DNA from: Draconibacterium orientale
Lineage (GTDB): Bacteria; Bacteroidota; Bacteroidia; Bacteroidales; JAADGE01
DNA length: 6,363 bases
Direction: 5' to 3'
Assembly (NCBI GenBank): GCA_020718265.1
Contig: DYSM01000171.1
Location: 1 to 6,363, forward strand
The notes below the pieces were generated by a model. It saw nothing but the letters and a program-made list of their open reading frames with translations, had not been told where the DNA came from and made no database searches. The translations under genes were made by a program, and so were the position numbers. This document shows, in pieces, positions 1 through 6,179 of the stretch. Numbering within the stretch: position 1 is the first letter of the stretch; each line of letters begins with the position of its first letter.

Positions 1-31
1 TAAAAATCTTGAATGAAAATTCTTTTCTCAT
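1..31 (-). CDS. Possible 5' end of a gene leaving the left edge (partial)
   Basis: An ATG at 29-31 on the minus strand opens a frame that stays open to the window edge and reads MRKEFSFKIF. The basic start followed by hydrophobic residues could begin a signal peptide or membrane segment, but ten codons are too few to identify anything. A leftward promoter-like box lies only 5 bp upstream (37-44). That would leave almost no leader, so either the message is nearly leaderless or the true start lies further left. If real, the gene is divergent from the XRE regulator. Very tentative. Confidence 0.2.
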   Translation of the reverse strand, partial: MRKEFSFKIF

Positions 32-36
32 AAACG

Positions 37-44
37 CAAATATA
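37..44 (-). promoter_or_regulatory. Leftward Bacteroidota-type -7 box (TATATTTG)
   Basis: On the minus strand this reads TATATTTG followed by CG. It matches the TAnnTTTG -7 consensus of Bacteroidota housekeeping promoters and resembles the rpsO box (TATCTTTG followed by CG) in this window. No TTG is seen 17-21 bp upstream, so only half of the promoter is supported. It would drive a gene beyond the left edge. Confidence 0.4.
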
Positions 45-91
45 ACTTTTTTTGTTGATTTCTTTTCATTCGTAAAAAATATAAAAGTCTA

Positions 92-105
92 AAATATTGA
101 TATTT
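92..105. promoter_or_regulatory. Operator-like dyad upstream of the XRE gene
   Basis: The sequence is a perfect inverted repeat, AAATAT-TG-ATATTT: two 6-bp arms around a 2-bp spacer, centred about 60 bp before the XRE start. Small XRE regulators often bind short dyads in their own upstream region, so this is a candidate autoregulatory operator. The region is very AT-rich and a dyad of this size can arise by chance. A second, wider inverted repeat (GAATGAAAA at 11-19, TTTTCATTC at 63-71) flanks the leftward promoter box. No confident rightward TAnnTTTG promoter was found for the XRE gene. Confidence 0.25.
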
Positions 106-160
106 AGGGATTTTTATTTAGCAAAATTTAACGTTTAATCTTAGTTTAAACATTTTTTTG

Positions 161-454
161 ATGTCATTTTTCGCAAAAAACATAAAAAAAATAAGAATTG
201 CAAAACGGATGAATCAATCTGAGTTCGCTGCTTTATTTGGGTTAAAGCGCACAGCCTTAGGTTCTTACGAAGAAGGCAGAGCCGAACCCAAATTAGATGT
301 CATTATCCAAATTGCCGATTATTTTAATTTAAGTTTGGATATTCTTGTACGTCAAGAAATTACAGTAAATGACATCTTTCATTTCAAATCAGACATGCAC
401 CTGCGTTCGGAAATTTTGGAATCGCAAAATCGGGACAAACCTAAATCCGAGTAA
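161..454 (+). CDS. XRE-family helix-turn-helix transcriptional regulator
   Basis: This is a 97-residue predicted cytoplasmic DNA-binding protein. Residues about 7-61 form a Cro/C1-type (HTH_3) helix-turn-helix. The signature runs through NQSEFAALFGLKRTALGSYE, then EGRAEPKLDVIIQIADYF and the closing LSLDILV. The remaining 35 residues are polar, with no enzymatic or sensor domain, so it is a DNA-binding module with a short tail. The ATG at 161 is preferred over the adjacent TTG at 158 because MSFFAKNI is a normal start for these proteins. No Shine-Dalgarno sequence is present. It converges on murA, and its last 14 bp, including its TAA, overlap the murA 3' end. Its targets are unknown; autoregulation through the dyad at 92-105 is possible. 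The domain call is secure, the biological role is not. Confidence 0.88.
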   Translation: MSFFAKNIKKIRIAKRMNQSEFAALFGLKRTALGSYEEGRAEPKLDVIIQIADYFNLSLDILVRQEITVNDIFHFKSDMHLRSEILESQNRDKPKSE

Positions 455-1745
455 TTTTCGCACCAAGCGCATTAAGTCGCTCATCTATATGCACATAACC
501 GCGGTCAATTTGCTCTATATTTTTAATTGTGCTTGTGCCTTGCGCAGACATGGCTGCGATTAATAGCGCAATTCCGGCGCGAATGTCGGGCGAAGTCATC
601 TGAGCTGCACGCAGTTGCATTTCTTGATTCATACCGATAACCGTAGCGCGATGCGGGTCGCAAAGAATAATTTTCGCACCCATATCTATCAGTTTATCAA
701 CGAAAAACAAACGACTTTCAAACATTTTTTGGTGTATCAGCACGCTGCCTTCTGCTTGTGTAGCCACGACCAGCAAAACGCTAAGCAAATCCGGCGTAAG
801 TCCGGGCCAAGGCGCATCTGCGAGTGTCATTATGGAGCCGTCAATAAATGTATCTATTTGATAATGTTCTTGTTGCGGAATATAAATATCATCGCCGCGC
901 AATTCTAATTTTATGCCTAATTTATGAAATGTTGTCGGAATATTTCCGAGCATATCAAGTCGAACGTTTTTTATAGTCAGTTCAGATTTTGTCATAGCGG
1001 CAAGTCCGATAAAACTGCCGATTTCTATCATGTCGGGTAACAGTGTGTGCTCACAGCCGACGAGTTCGGTAACACCTTCAATGTTGAGTAAATTCGACCC
1101 GATGCCCGAAATTTTCGCGCCCATGCGATTCAACATCAAGCAAAGTTGCTGAATGTAAGGTTCGCAAGCCGCATTGTAAATCGTAGTTGTTCCTTCGGCA
1201 AGTACGGCAGCCATAATGATATTTGCAGTTCCCGTTACGGAAGCTTCGTCCAAAAGCATGTATTTGCCGGTTAATTTTTTGGCATGTACATTATAGCAAC
1301 TGTTTTCCGCATCAAAATCAAATTCTGCGCCAAGCGATACAAATCCCTGAAAATGAGTATCTAAGCGACGTCTTCCTATTTTATCTCCGCCGGGTTGCGG
1401 GATGAAAGCTTGTCCAAATCGCGCCAACAGCGGACCAATCATCATCACCGAACCGCGCAGTTTTGCGCCATGTGCTTTATACTCTTCAGTTTTCAAATAA
1501 CTGAGGTCAATGTGCTCGGCTTTTAAGCGGTAAGTGCTTGCTCCGATGCGTGTTACCTCGCAACCAAGACGTCCGATAAGTTGTATTAAATTGTTTACGT
1601 CCAAAATATCCGGCACGCCGTGAATCGTTACTTCTTTGTCGGTAAGAAGTGTAGCACACACGATTTGAAGTGCTTCATTTTTAGCTCCTTGCGGATGTAT
1701 TTCTCCGCTGAGGCGGTGTCCGCCTTCAATTCTGAACGATGCCAT
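441..1745 (-). CDS. murA: UDP-N-acetylglucosamine 1-carboxyvinyltransferase (MurA), Asp-loop variant
   Basis: MurA transfers enolpyruvate from PEP to UDP-GlcNAc, the first committed step of cytoplasmic peptidoglycan precursor synthesis. The 434 residues cover the full EPSP-synthase-like fold. GAKNEAL supplies the Lys22/Asn23 pair, LRGSVMMIGPLLARFG surrounds the Arg97 region, PWPGLTPD carries the general base Asp319 (Asp305 in E. coli), and IDRGYVHID carries Arg415 (Arg397). The mobile catalytic loop reads PGGDKIGRR, so Asp121 replaces the usual Cys115 that fosfomycin alkylates. The enzyme should be active but intrinsically fosfomycin-insensitive, as in other Asp-type MurAs. The start lies 6 bp after the DUF4290 stop and takes its A-rich upstream region from that gene's poly-lysine codons, suggesting translational coupling. 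The 3' end overlaps the convergent XRE gene by 14 bp, and no intrinsic terminator is visible between them. Confidence 0.97.
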   Translation of the reverse strand: MASFRIEGGHRLSGEIHPQGAKNEALQIVCATLLTDKEVTIHGVPDILDVNNLIQLIGRLGCEVTRIGASTYRLKAEHIDLSYLKTEEYKAHGAKLRGSVMMIGPLLARFGQAFIPQPGGDKIGRRRLDTHFQGFVSLGAEFDFDAENSCYNVHAKKLTGKYMLLDEASVTGTANIIMAAVLAEGTTTIYNAACEPYIQQLCLMLNRMGAKISGIGSNLLNIEGVTELVGCEHTLLPDMIEIGSFIGLAAMTKSELTIKNVRLDMLGNIPTTFHKLGIKLELRGDDIYIPQQEHYQIDTFIDGSIMTLADAPWPGLTPDLLSVLLVVATQAEGSVLIHQKMFESRLFFVDKLIDMGAKIILCDPHRATVIGMNQEMQLRAAQMTSPDIRAGIALLIAAMSAQGTSTIKNIEQIDRGYVHIDERLNALGAKITRI

Positions 1746-1751
1746 TTCGAC

Positions 1752-2345
1752 TTATTTTTTTTTCTTTTTCTTGTGTTTGACTGTGTAGGCATTATTGGAA
1801 AAATCACGCATTGTCGTCAGTCTAAAATTATCGGGAACGCTGATTTTTCCGTTCGACAGCGATTTTATATCTTTGAAAATAATATCGTCCTCAACCGTAT
1901 CTTTATTCCACGACATATACGATTTTTTCATGTGATTTGCCAGTAAACCGATAAAATTGGTGCGATCTTCGCCTTCGGGCATCTCAATCACATAATCAAT
2001 CATACGCAAAACGGTGTGTCCGTAGTGGCGTTGCTTGAGTTTGTTGGTACTGTAAGGCACTTTCATGGGCGGTTGCGCGAACGTTTCTTTTGTCGGAAGC
2101 TCGTGTGGTGCGTCTATATCCAATTTGTAATCAGACATTATCACAAGGTGGTCCCACAATTTATGTTTGAAATCGCGTAGGTCGCGCAGGTACGGGTACA
2201 TGCGCCCCATGTGGTCGATAATTTCGAGAACAGCTTGGTTGCGTTCGTCGTGGTTTTCAATTTTTACGGCTTCGGCAACCATTTCCTGAACGTTGCGCCC
2301 GTATTCGCGCATGATGAGTTTTTTGCGGGATGTATTGTAATCCAT
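1752..2345 (-). CDS. DUF4290 domain-containing protein
   Basis: This 197-residue soluble, probably all-helical protein is recognised as the Bacteroidota-restricted DUF4290 family by its sequence character and its place directly before murA. No function is established. It has no signal peptide, membrane segment or catalytic motif that I can identify. Residues 13-70 and 106-163 align without gaps at an offset of 93. Arg13/106, Tyr15/108, Gly16/109, Val19/112, Met22/115, Arg35/128, His45-Met46/138-139 and Tyr50/143 are identical, so the protein appears to be an internal duplication. The C-terminus is strongly basic (KHKKKKKK), which could contact nucleic acid, the ribosome or acidic lipid. Those lysines are encoded partly by a run of nine A ending at the TAA stop. 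Spacing suggests co-transcription with murA. A cell-envelope role is only guilt by association. Confidence 0.85.
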   Translation of the reverse strand: MDYNTSRKKLIMREYGRNVQEMVAEAVKIENHDERNQAVLEIIDHMGRMYPYLRDLRDFKHKLWDHLVIMSDYKLDIDAPHELPTKETFAQPPMKVPYSTNKLKQRHYGHTVLRMIDYVIEMPEGEDRTNFIGLLANHMKKSYMSWNKDTVEDDIIFKDIKSLSNGKISVPDNFRLTTMRDFSNNAYTVKHKKKKKK

Positions 2346-2402
2346 TTAGTTAAAAATAATGTTTGAAAAAACGTTATTTAAGACGTATTTTTTTGATTCC
2401 TG

Positions 2403-2425
2403 ATATTAGGTTTTAAATCTAATAT
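2403..2425. repeat. AT-rich inverted repeat between methyltransferase and DUF4290
   Basis: ATATTAG (2403-2409) and CTAATAT (2419-2425) form a 7-bp perfect inverted repeat around a 9-nt loop. No U-tract follows on the minus strand, so it is a poor intrinsic terminator. It lies about 60 bp upstream of the DUF4290 start and could be an operator or a chance AT-rich dyad. No TAnnTTTG promoter box was found in this 115-bp gap (2346-2460). Confidence 0.25.
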
Positions 2426-2460
2426 GCTGATTTATACACTGTTATATTTTTGTTTTTGGT

Positions 2461-3246
2461 CTAATTTTTAGAATTATCAATAGCATTTAGCTTTGATATT
2501 CGCTCGTTCGCAAGTTTCATATAATCTTCGTTTTGCTCAAATCCAATGAAATTTCGGTTCAACTTTTTACATACGGCAAACGTTGTTCCGACACCCGAAA
2601 ACGGGTCGAGCACAGTATCGCCTTCGGCAGAACTTGCTTTAACAAGACGCTCGATTAAGCGTTCGGGTTTTTGAATTGTATTTAGTAATTCTCTGTTTAT
2701 CAATTCTTTCGATTTGTATGTCAGTTGCTTTATGTCGCCCCAAACATCGCCGGGATTTTTGCCGTTTTCGTTGAATTTAGTTTTTTCGTATTGTCCGTTT
2801 ACCACCGAAGGCACGTTTTCGCAACGTTTTCTGTGTTCGAGTTCTACAAGTTGCGGAACACGTATGTCATTCAGGTTAAACGTTTTAGCTTTTCCTTTTG
2901 AGAAATAAGCAATCAGGTCGTAGTTGTTTGTAAAATTTTGTCGCCCTTGTGCCAAACGGCTTGGCTGATACCAAATTAGCCTTCTGTTCAGTGTCAAAAA
3001 CGGTCGATAATCGATAAAATCTAAACAATTATCTTTTCCGAACAAATATAAAGCTCCGCCGGGTTTCAAAATCCGAGAAAAAAGCTGTATCAGATTCAAA
3101 TTAAAATCTTGAATATCAGAAACTTTATCCCACTCGTTTGATGTTACGCCGTAAGGTCCGTCGCAAATAACCAAGTCCACGCTGTTTTCGCTCAGTTGTT
3201 TTAGAAGTATAAGTGCATCGCCTCCGTGAATTTTGTTCAATTCCAT
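2461..3246 (-). CDS. Site-specific DNA methyltransferase (beta-class, N6-A or N4-C), solitary
   Basis: This 261-residue protein has the circularly permuted beta-class order of amino-methyltransferases. Motif IV comes first (DGPYG, residues 29-33, inside VDLVICDGPYGV), then a target-recognition stretch around 95-190. Next come NPGDVWGD and QKPERLIERLV, and finally the S-adenosylmethionine-binding motif I, DPFSGVGTT (214-222). It should transfer a methyl group to the exocyclic amine of adenine or cytosine; motif IV alone does not say which, nor the target sequence. Motif IV has Gly where most relatives have Pro (DPPY). The ATG at 3244-3246 is chosen because MELNKIHGGDAL is the family's usual N-terminus. 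The in-frame start at 3309 would add 21 residues encoded across the downstream hairpin of pnp. No restriction endonuclease or specificity subunit is adjacent. An orphan regulatory, phage-derived or accessory enzyme is likely. Confidence 0.9.
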   Translation of the reverse strand: MELNKIHGGDALILLKQLSENSVDLVICDGPYGVTSNEWDKVSDIQDFNLNLIQLFSRILKPGGALYLFGKDNCLDFIDYRPFLTLNRRLIWYQPSRLAQGRQNFTNNYDLIAYFSKGKAKTFNLNDIRVPQLVELEHRKRCENVPSVVNGQYEKTKFNENGKNPGDVWGDIKQLTYKSKELINRELLNTIQKPERLIERLVKASSAEGDTVLDPFSGVGTTFAVCKKLNRNFIGFEQNEDYMKLANERISKLNAIDNSKN

Positions 3247-3279
3247 TTCACTGAAAATAAGAACATTAAGGTAAATAAT

Positions 3280-3314
3280 CGGCTTTGTCAAAGCATTTAA
3301 CTTCGACAAAGCCG
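3280..3314 (-). terminator. Probable pnp terminator (10-bp perfect hairpin)
   Basis: CGGCTTTGTC (3280-3289) pairs perfectly with GACAAAGCCG (3305-3314) around a 15-nt loop, starting 11 bp beyond the pnp stop. The stem is stable, but the minus-strand tail (ATTATTTACC) is a weak U-tract, so termination may be partial or the stem may mainly protect the pnp 3' end. On the plus strand it is followed by TTTTAT, which would suit a rightward transcript, but no rightward gene precedes it. It separates pnp from the methyltransferase, whose start lies 33 bp further on. Confidence 0.6.
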
Positions 3315-3325
3315 TTTTATTTGAC

Positions 3326-5470
3326 TTACCTCTTGGGTTGTTGCGGTTTTTCGAGCAATACTTTGCGCGAAAGTTTCAACTTGCCGGTTTTTTTATCAAC
3401 TTCTATTAATTTGACCTCGATAATTTGACCTTCCTTGAGCACATCTTCTACTTTTTCAATACGTTTGTGGTCTATTTCCGAGATGTGAAGCAAGCCGTCT
3501 TTGCCGGGCATAATTTCAACAAATGCGCCGAACGGATGAATTGCTTTTACTTTTCCGGTATAAATTTGATCGACCTCCGGAATTGCAACTATCTGTTTTA
3601 CACGACGATATGCTTGGTCAATTGAATCTTGTGTCGGTCCGGAAATTGTAACTTCGCCGAATCCGCCGGTTTCTTCAATTGAGATATGTGTGCCTGTGCT
3701 TGCTTGCATTTCTTGAATAATTTTTCCGCCGGGACCAATGACTGCTCCGATAAATTCGGTCGGAATTTTGAAGGTAATCATTCCCGGAACATGCGGTTTG
3801 TAAGCATCGCGCGGTTTTTCGATGGTTTTAAGCATTTCGCCCAAAATGTGCGCGCGTCCTGCTTTTGCTTGGTGCAAAGCTTTGGTCAAAATTTCGTAAG
3901 AAAGTCCGCCAACTTTTATATCCATTTGACAAGCCGTAATGCCTTCGGTGGTTCCGGTAACTTTGAAGTCCATATCGCCGAGGTGATCTTCATCGCCCAA
4001 AATATCGGACAAAACGACATAATTTCCTGATTCATCGGTAATTAAACCCATTGCGATTCCGGAAACGGGGCGCACGAGTTGAACGCCGGCATCCATGAGT
4101 GCGAGTGTGCCTGCGCATACGGTAGCCATTGATGATGAGCCGTTTGACTCCAAAATATCGGAAACTACACGTATTGCATACGGATTCACTTCTTTCGGAG
4201 GCAGCATACGCAGCAGTGCACGATGCGCCAAGTTTCCGTGTCCGATTTCACGACGACCCGTACCGCGGTTCGGGCGCGCTTCGCCGGTTGAAAATGGCGG
4301 AAAATTGTAATGCAGCAAGAATCGTTGTTTCCCTTGAACTAACGGCATATCAATTGATTGCTCATCCAAAGGTGTGCCGAGTGTTACGGAAGTCAGAGAT
4401 TGCGTTTCGCCTCGTGTGAACACTGCCGAGCCGTGCGCGCCGGGCAAGTAATCAACTTCGCTCCAAATTGGGCGAATTTGGTCGGGTTTGCGTCCGTCTA
4501 AGCGCACTTTTTTGGTGAGCATCATTTTTCGGACTTCGTCTTTTTGAATTTTGTGATACAATTCTTTCATCAAGAAGTGCGGAACAACTTTGCTTTCGGT
4601 TTCGTATTCTGCGGTTATTTTATCAACAAATTCTTTGTGTATAGCGGTAAATTGTTCGGCACGTGCATCTTTGCCCGAGGCAGATTCTGCAACGGCACGT
4701 ACGCGTTCCGATACTTCTGTTTTCATGCGTTCATACAATACGTCATCGTGCTCATCGCCTTGATATTCACGTTTTTTGGTGTAACCCGCTTCTTTTGCAA
4801 GTTCCATTTGGGCGATGCAATGTTTTTTTATTTCATCGTGTCCGAAACGAAGTGCGTCCACCATATCTTCTTCCGAAATTTCGCTCATTTCACCTTCCAC
4901 CATCATGATGTTGTCGTGCGTTGCACCAACCATGATGTCAATATCGGCAGTTTTAAGCTCGGAACTTGTGGGGTTTATTTTGAATTTTCCGTTGATTCGC
5001 GCAACGCGAACTTCCGAAATCGGACCGTTAAACGGTACATCGCTGAGCATAAGTGCTGCGGAAGCGGCAAGTCCGGCGAGTGCATCGGGCATGGCATCTC
5101 TGTTGCGGTCAGCCGAAATCAACTCAACGGTTACGAACGTATCTGCATGAAAATCGCTCGGAAAAAGCGGACGCAATACGCGGTCAATCAGGCGTGCCGT
5201 AAGAATTTCCGAGTCGTCGGGACGCGCCTCGCGTTTGCGGAAACCTCCGGGAAAGCGACCTGCGGCAGCAAATTTTTCGCGGTATTCAACTGAAAGCGGC
5301 ATGAAATCAACGTTTGGTTTAATTTCACGAGCCGAAACTACGGTTGCGAGCAACATGGTGTCGCCCTCACGTACGACTACGGAGCCGTCGGCTTGTTTTG
5401 CAAGTTTACCTGTTTCAATGGTAATTGTTCTGTCATCTCCAAGTGAGATGGTTTTTGAAAAAACATTCAT
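3326..5470 (-). CDS. pnp: Polyribonucleotide nucleotidyltransferase (PNPase)
   Basis: PNPase is a homotrimeric, cytoplasmic, phosphorolytic 3'-to-5' exoribonuclease that releases nucleoside diphosphates during mRNA decay. The 714 residues (E. coli 711) contain a first RNase PH-like core (about 8-140), a helical linker, and the catalytic second RNase PH core (about 320-545). That core has GRREIGHG, phosphate-binding SNGSSSM (442-448) and the metal ligands in GDEDHLGDMDFK (Asp495, Asp501, Lys503). A KH domain with GPGG (579-582) and an S1 domain (about 635-704) with FGAFVEIMPGKDGLLHISE follow. The start at 5468-5470 (MNVFSKTISLGDD) fits the family. The frame also opens at 5512, but that would add 14 unrelated residues. 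It lies downstream of rpsO, the classic arrangement, with an intrinsic terminator between them and a 180-bp leader containing potential stem-loops. The protein ends in a short basic tail. Confidence 0.97.
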   Translation of the reverse strand: MNVFSKTISLGDDRTITIETGKLAKQADGSVVVREGDTMLLATVVSAREIKPNVDFMPLSVEYREKFAAAGRFPGGFRKREARPDDSEILTARLIDRVLRPLFPSDFHADTFVTVELISADRNRDAMPDALAGLAASAALMLSDVPFNGPISEVRVARINGKFKINPTSSELKTADIDIMVGATHDNIMMVEGEMSEISEEDMVDALRFGHDEIKKHCIAQMELAKEAGYTKKREYQGDEHDDVLYERMKTEVSERVRAVAESASGKDARAEQFTAIHKEFVDKITAEYETESKVVPHFLMKELYHKIQKDEVRKMMLTKKVRLDGRKPDQIRPIWSEVDYLPGAHGSAVFTRGETQSLTSVTLGTPLDEQSIDMPLVQGKQRFLLHYNFPPFSTGEARPNRGTGRREIGHGNLAHRALLRMLPPKEVNPYAIRVVSDILESNGSSSMATVCAGTLALMDAGVQLVRPVSGIAMGLITDESGNYVVLSDILGDEDHLGDMDFKVTGTTEGITACQMDIKVGGLSYEILTKALHQAKAGRAHILGEMLKTIEKPRDAYKPHVPGMITFKIPTEFIGAVIGPGGKIIQEMQASTGTHISIEETGGFGEVTISGPTQDSIDQAYRRVKQIVAIPEVDQIYTGKVKAIHPFGAFVEIMPGKDGLLHISEIDHKRIEKVEDVLKEGQIIEVKLIEVDKKTGKLKLSRKVLLEKPQQPKR

Positions 5471-5514
5471 ATTTACTAATTTTCTTGCTCTTGGTGCATC
5501 TTTGTTATACAATT

Positions 5515-5595
5515 TACAGCATATCTGCTTAAATTTTCTATAAAACGGACTGCTGTATTTTGTGCTTGTCCGAAAATTAAGAGCGCATTTTCGGA
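5515..5595 (-). promoter_or_regulatory. Potential stem-loops in the pnp leader
   Basis: Two inverted repeats lie upstream of pnp. TCCGAAAA (5569-5576) pairs with TTTTCGGA (5588-5595) as a perfect 8-bp stem with an 11-nt loop. TACAGCA (5515-5521) pairs with TGCTGTA (5551-5557) over a 29-nt loop. In E. coli, PNPase autoregulates through an RNase III-processed leader stem, so a structured leader here would make sense, but these stems are short and unproven. No convincing TAnnTTTG promoter was found in 5471-5651; the closest match is TAATTTTC on the minus strand at 5572-5579, inside the 8-bp stem. Confidence 0.3.
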
Positions 5596-5651
5596 GTTTA
5601 TATTTTTGTCATTAATTTCAATCTAAAGACTGATAGGGAAGTTGTTTCTGC

Positions 5652-5696
5652 AAAAAAAAGAAAACAAGGCATTCCGCAACCGGTAATGCCTTGTTT
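5652..5696 (-). terminator. rpsO intrinsic terminator
   Basis: The 12-bp perfect stem (5662-5673 with 5685-5696) continues past one bulged base into three more G-C pairs closing a CAAC tetraloop. On the minus strand it is followed directly by TCTTTTTTTT, a run of eight U (5652-5659) after a single UC. It begins 6 bp beyond the rpsO stop. This is a textbook Rho-independent terminator, so pnp either has its own promoter or depends on read-through. Confidence 0.93.
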
Positions 5697-5702
5697 ATGA
5701 TA

Positions 5703-5972
5703 CTATTTACGTAAACCGAGATCTTTAACGATGGCGCGGTAACGTTCAATATCGTTATTTTGCAGATAATTTAATAATCTGCGACGTTTTCCTACTAACT
5801 GTATCAGCGCACGACGGGTACTGAAATCTTTTTTGTGTTCTTTCAAATGGTCCGTCAAATGCGAGATACGGTGGGAAAATAAGGCAATCTGACCCTCTGC
5901 GGATCCGGTGTCTTTATTAGACTTTCCGTATTTCTCAAAAATTTCAAGCTTTTTTTCTGCTGATAATTGCAT
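5703..5972 (-). CDS. rpsO: 30S ribosomal protein S15
   Basis: S15 is a primary 16S rRNA-binding protein of the small subunit platform. It contacts the central domain three-way junction and later takes part in an intersubunit bridge. The 89 residues match the usual length. Visible family landmarks are DTGSAEGQIA (21-30), which corresponds to the conserved junction-contacting loop, EHKKDFSTRRAL (45-56), the basic VGKRRRLLNYL helix (60-70) and the closing KDLGLRK. The ATG at 5970-5972 gives the standard N-terminus. No Shine-Dalgarno sequence is seen; the upstream sequence is A/T-rich. Transcription should start from the promoter at 6000-6028, giving a leader of only some 20-25 nt, and end at the hairpin just downstream, so rpsO is probably largely monocistronic. 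pnp follows in the same direction. Confidence 0.98.
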   Translation of the reverse strand: MQLSAEKKLEIFEKYGKSNKDTGSAEGQIALFSHRISHLTDHLKEHKKDFSTRRALIQLVGKRRRLLNYLQNNDIERYRAIVKDLGLRK

Positions 5973-5999
5973 AACTATACTTTGTTAAAAATAGAGGCG

Positions 6000-6028
6000 C
6001 AAAGATAATCAATTTTTGAAAAAAACAA
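6000..6028 (-). promoter_or_regulatory. rpsO promoter (TTG-N18-TATCTTTG)
   Basis: On the minus strand a -33 TTG (6026-6028) is followed after 18 bp by a perfect TAnnTTTG -7 box, TATCTTTG (6000-6007). This is the consensus of the Bacteroidota primary sigma factor. Transcription should begin roughly at 5993-5997, leaving a short leader before the rpsO ATG at 5972. It is the best promoter in the window and supports the taxonomic placement. Confidence 0.8.
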
Positions 6029-6179
6029 GGGTTGTTCTGTCTTTTATTTTATTATTCTGAGTTTTGATTTTTCGCTTTATTGTTACTTCTTGAGATTTTA
6101 GAATTATTAAGTAGAATTATAAGCGCAAATTACTTAATTACAATTAATTACGTTACTTAGTCATTGTAAGAAAACTCAT

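Noticed and set aside
2403..2425. Intrinsic terminator for the methyltransferase
   Set aside because: The stem is only 7 AT-rich pairs and no U-tract follows on the minus strand.
3247..3309. N-terminal extension of the methyltransferase from an ATG at 3309
   Set aside because: The extra 21 residues would be encoded through the hairpin downstream of pnp and do not resemble the family. MELNKIHGGDAL from 3246 is the standard start.
4544..5293. Long plus-strand open frame (249 codons) opposite pnp
   Set aside because: It is antisense to conserved PNPase codons and rich in Phe, His and Cys, as expected of a shadow frame, with no recognisable domain.
5471..5512. N-terminal extension of PNPase from an ATG at 5512
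   Set aside because: The added 14 residues have no counterpart in the family, whose N-terminus is the (M)xxxxKTIxLGDxR stretch beginning at 5470.
6099..6151. CRISPR-like or satellite array
   Set aside because: The repeats are only 9-10 bp, occur twice and lack spacers. They are better described as short AT-rich tandem duplications.
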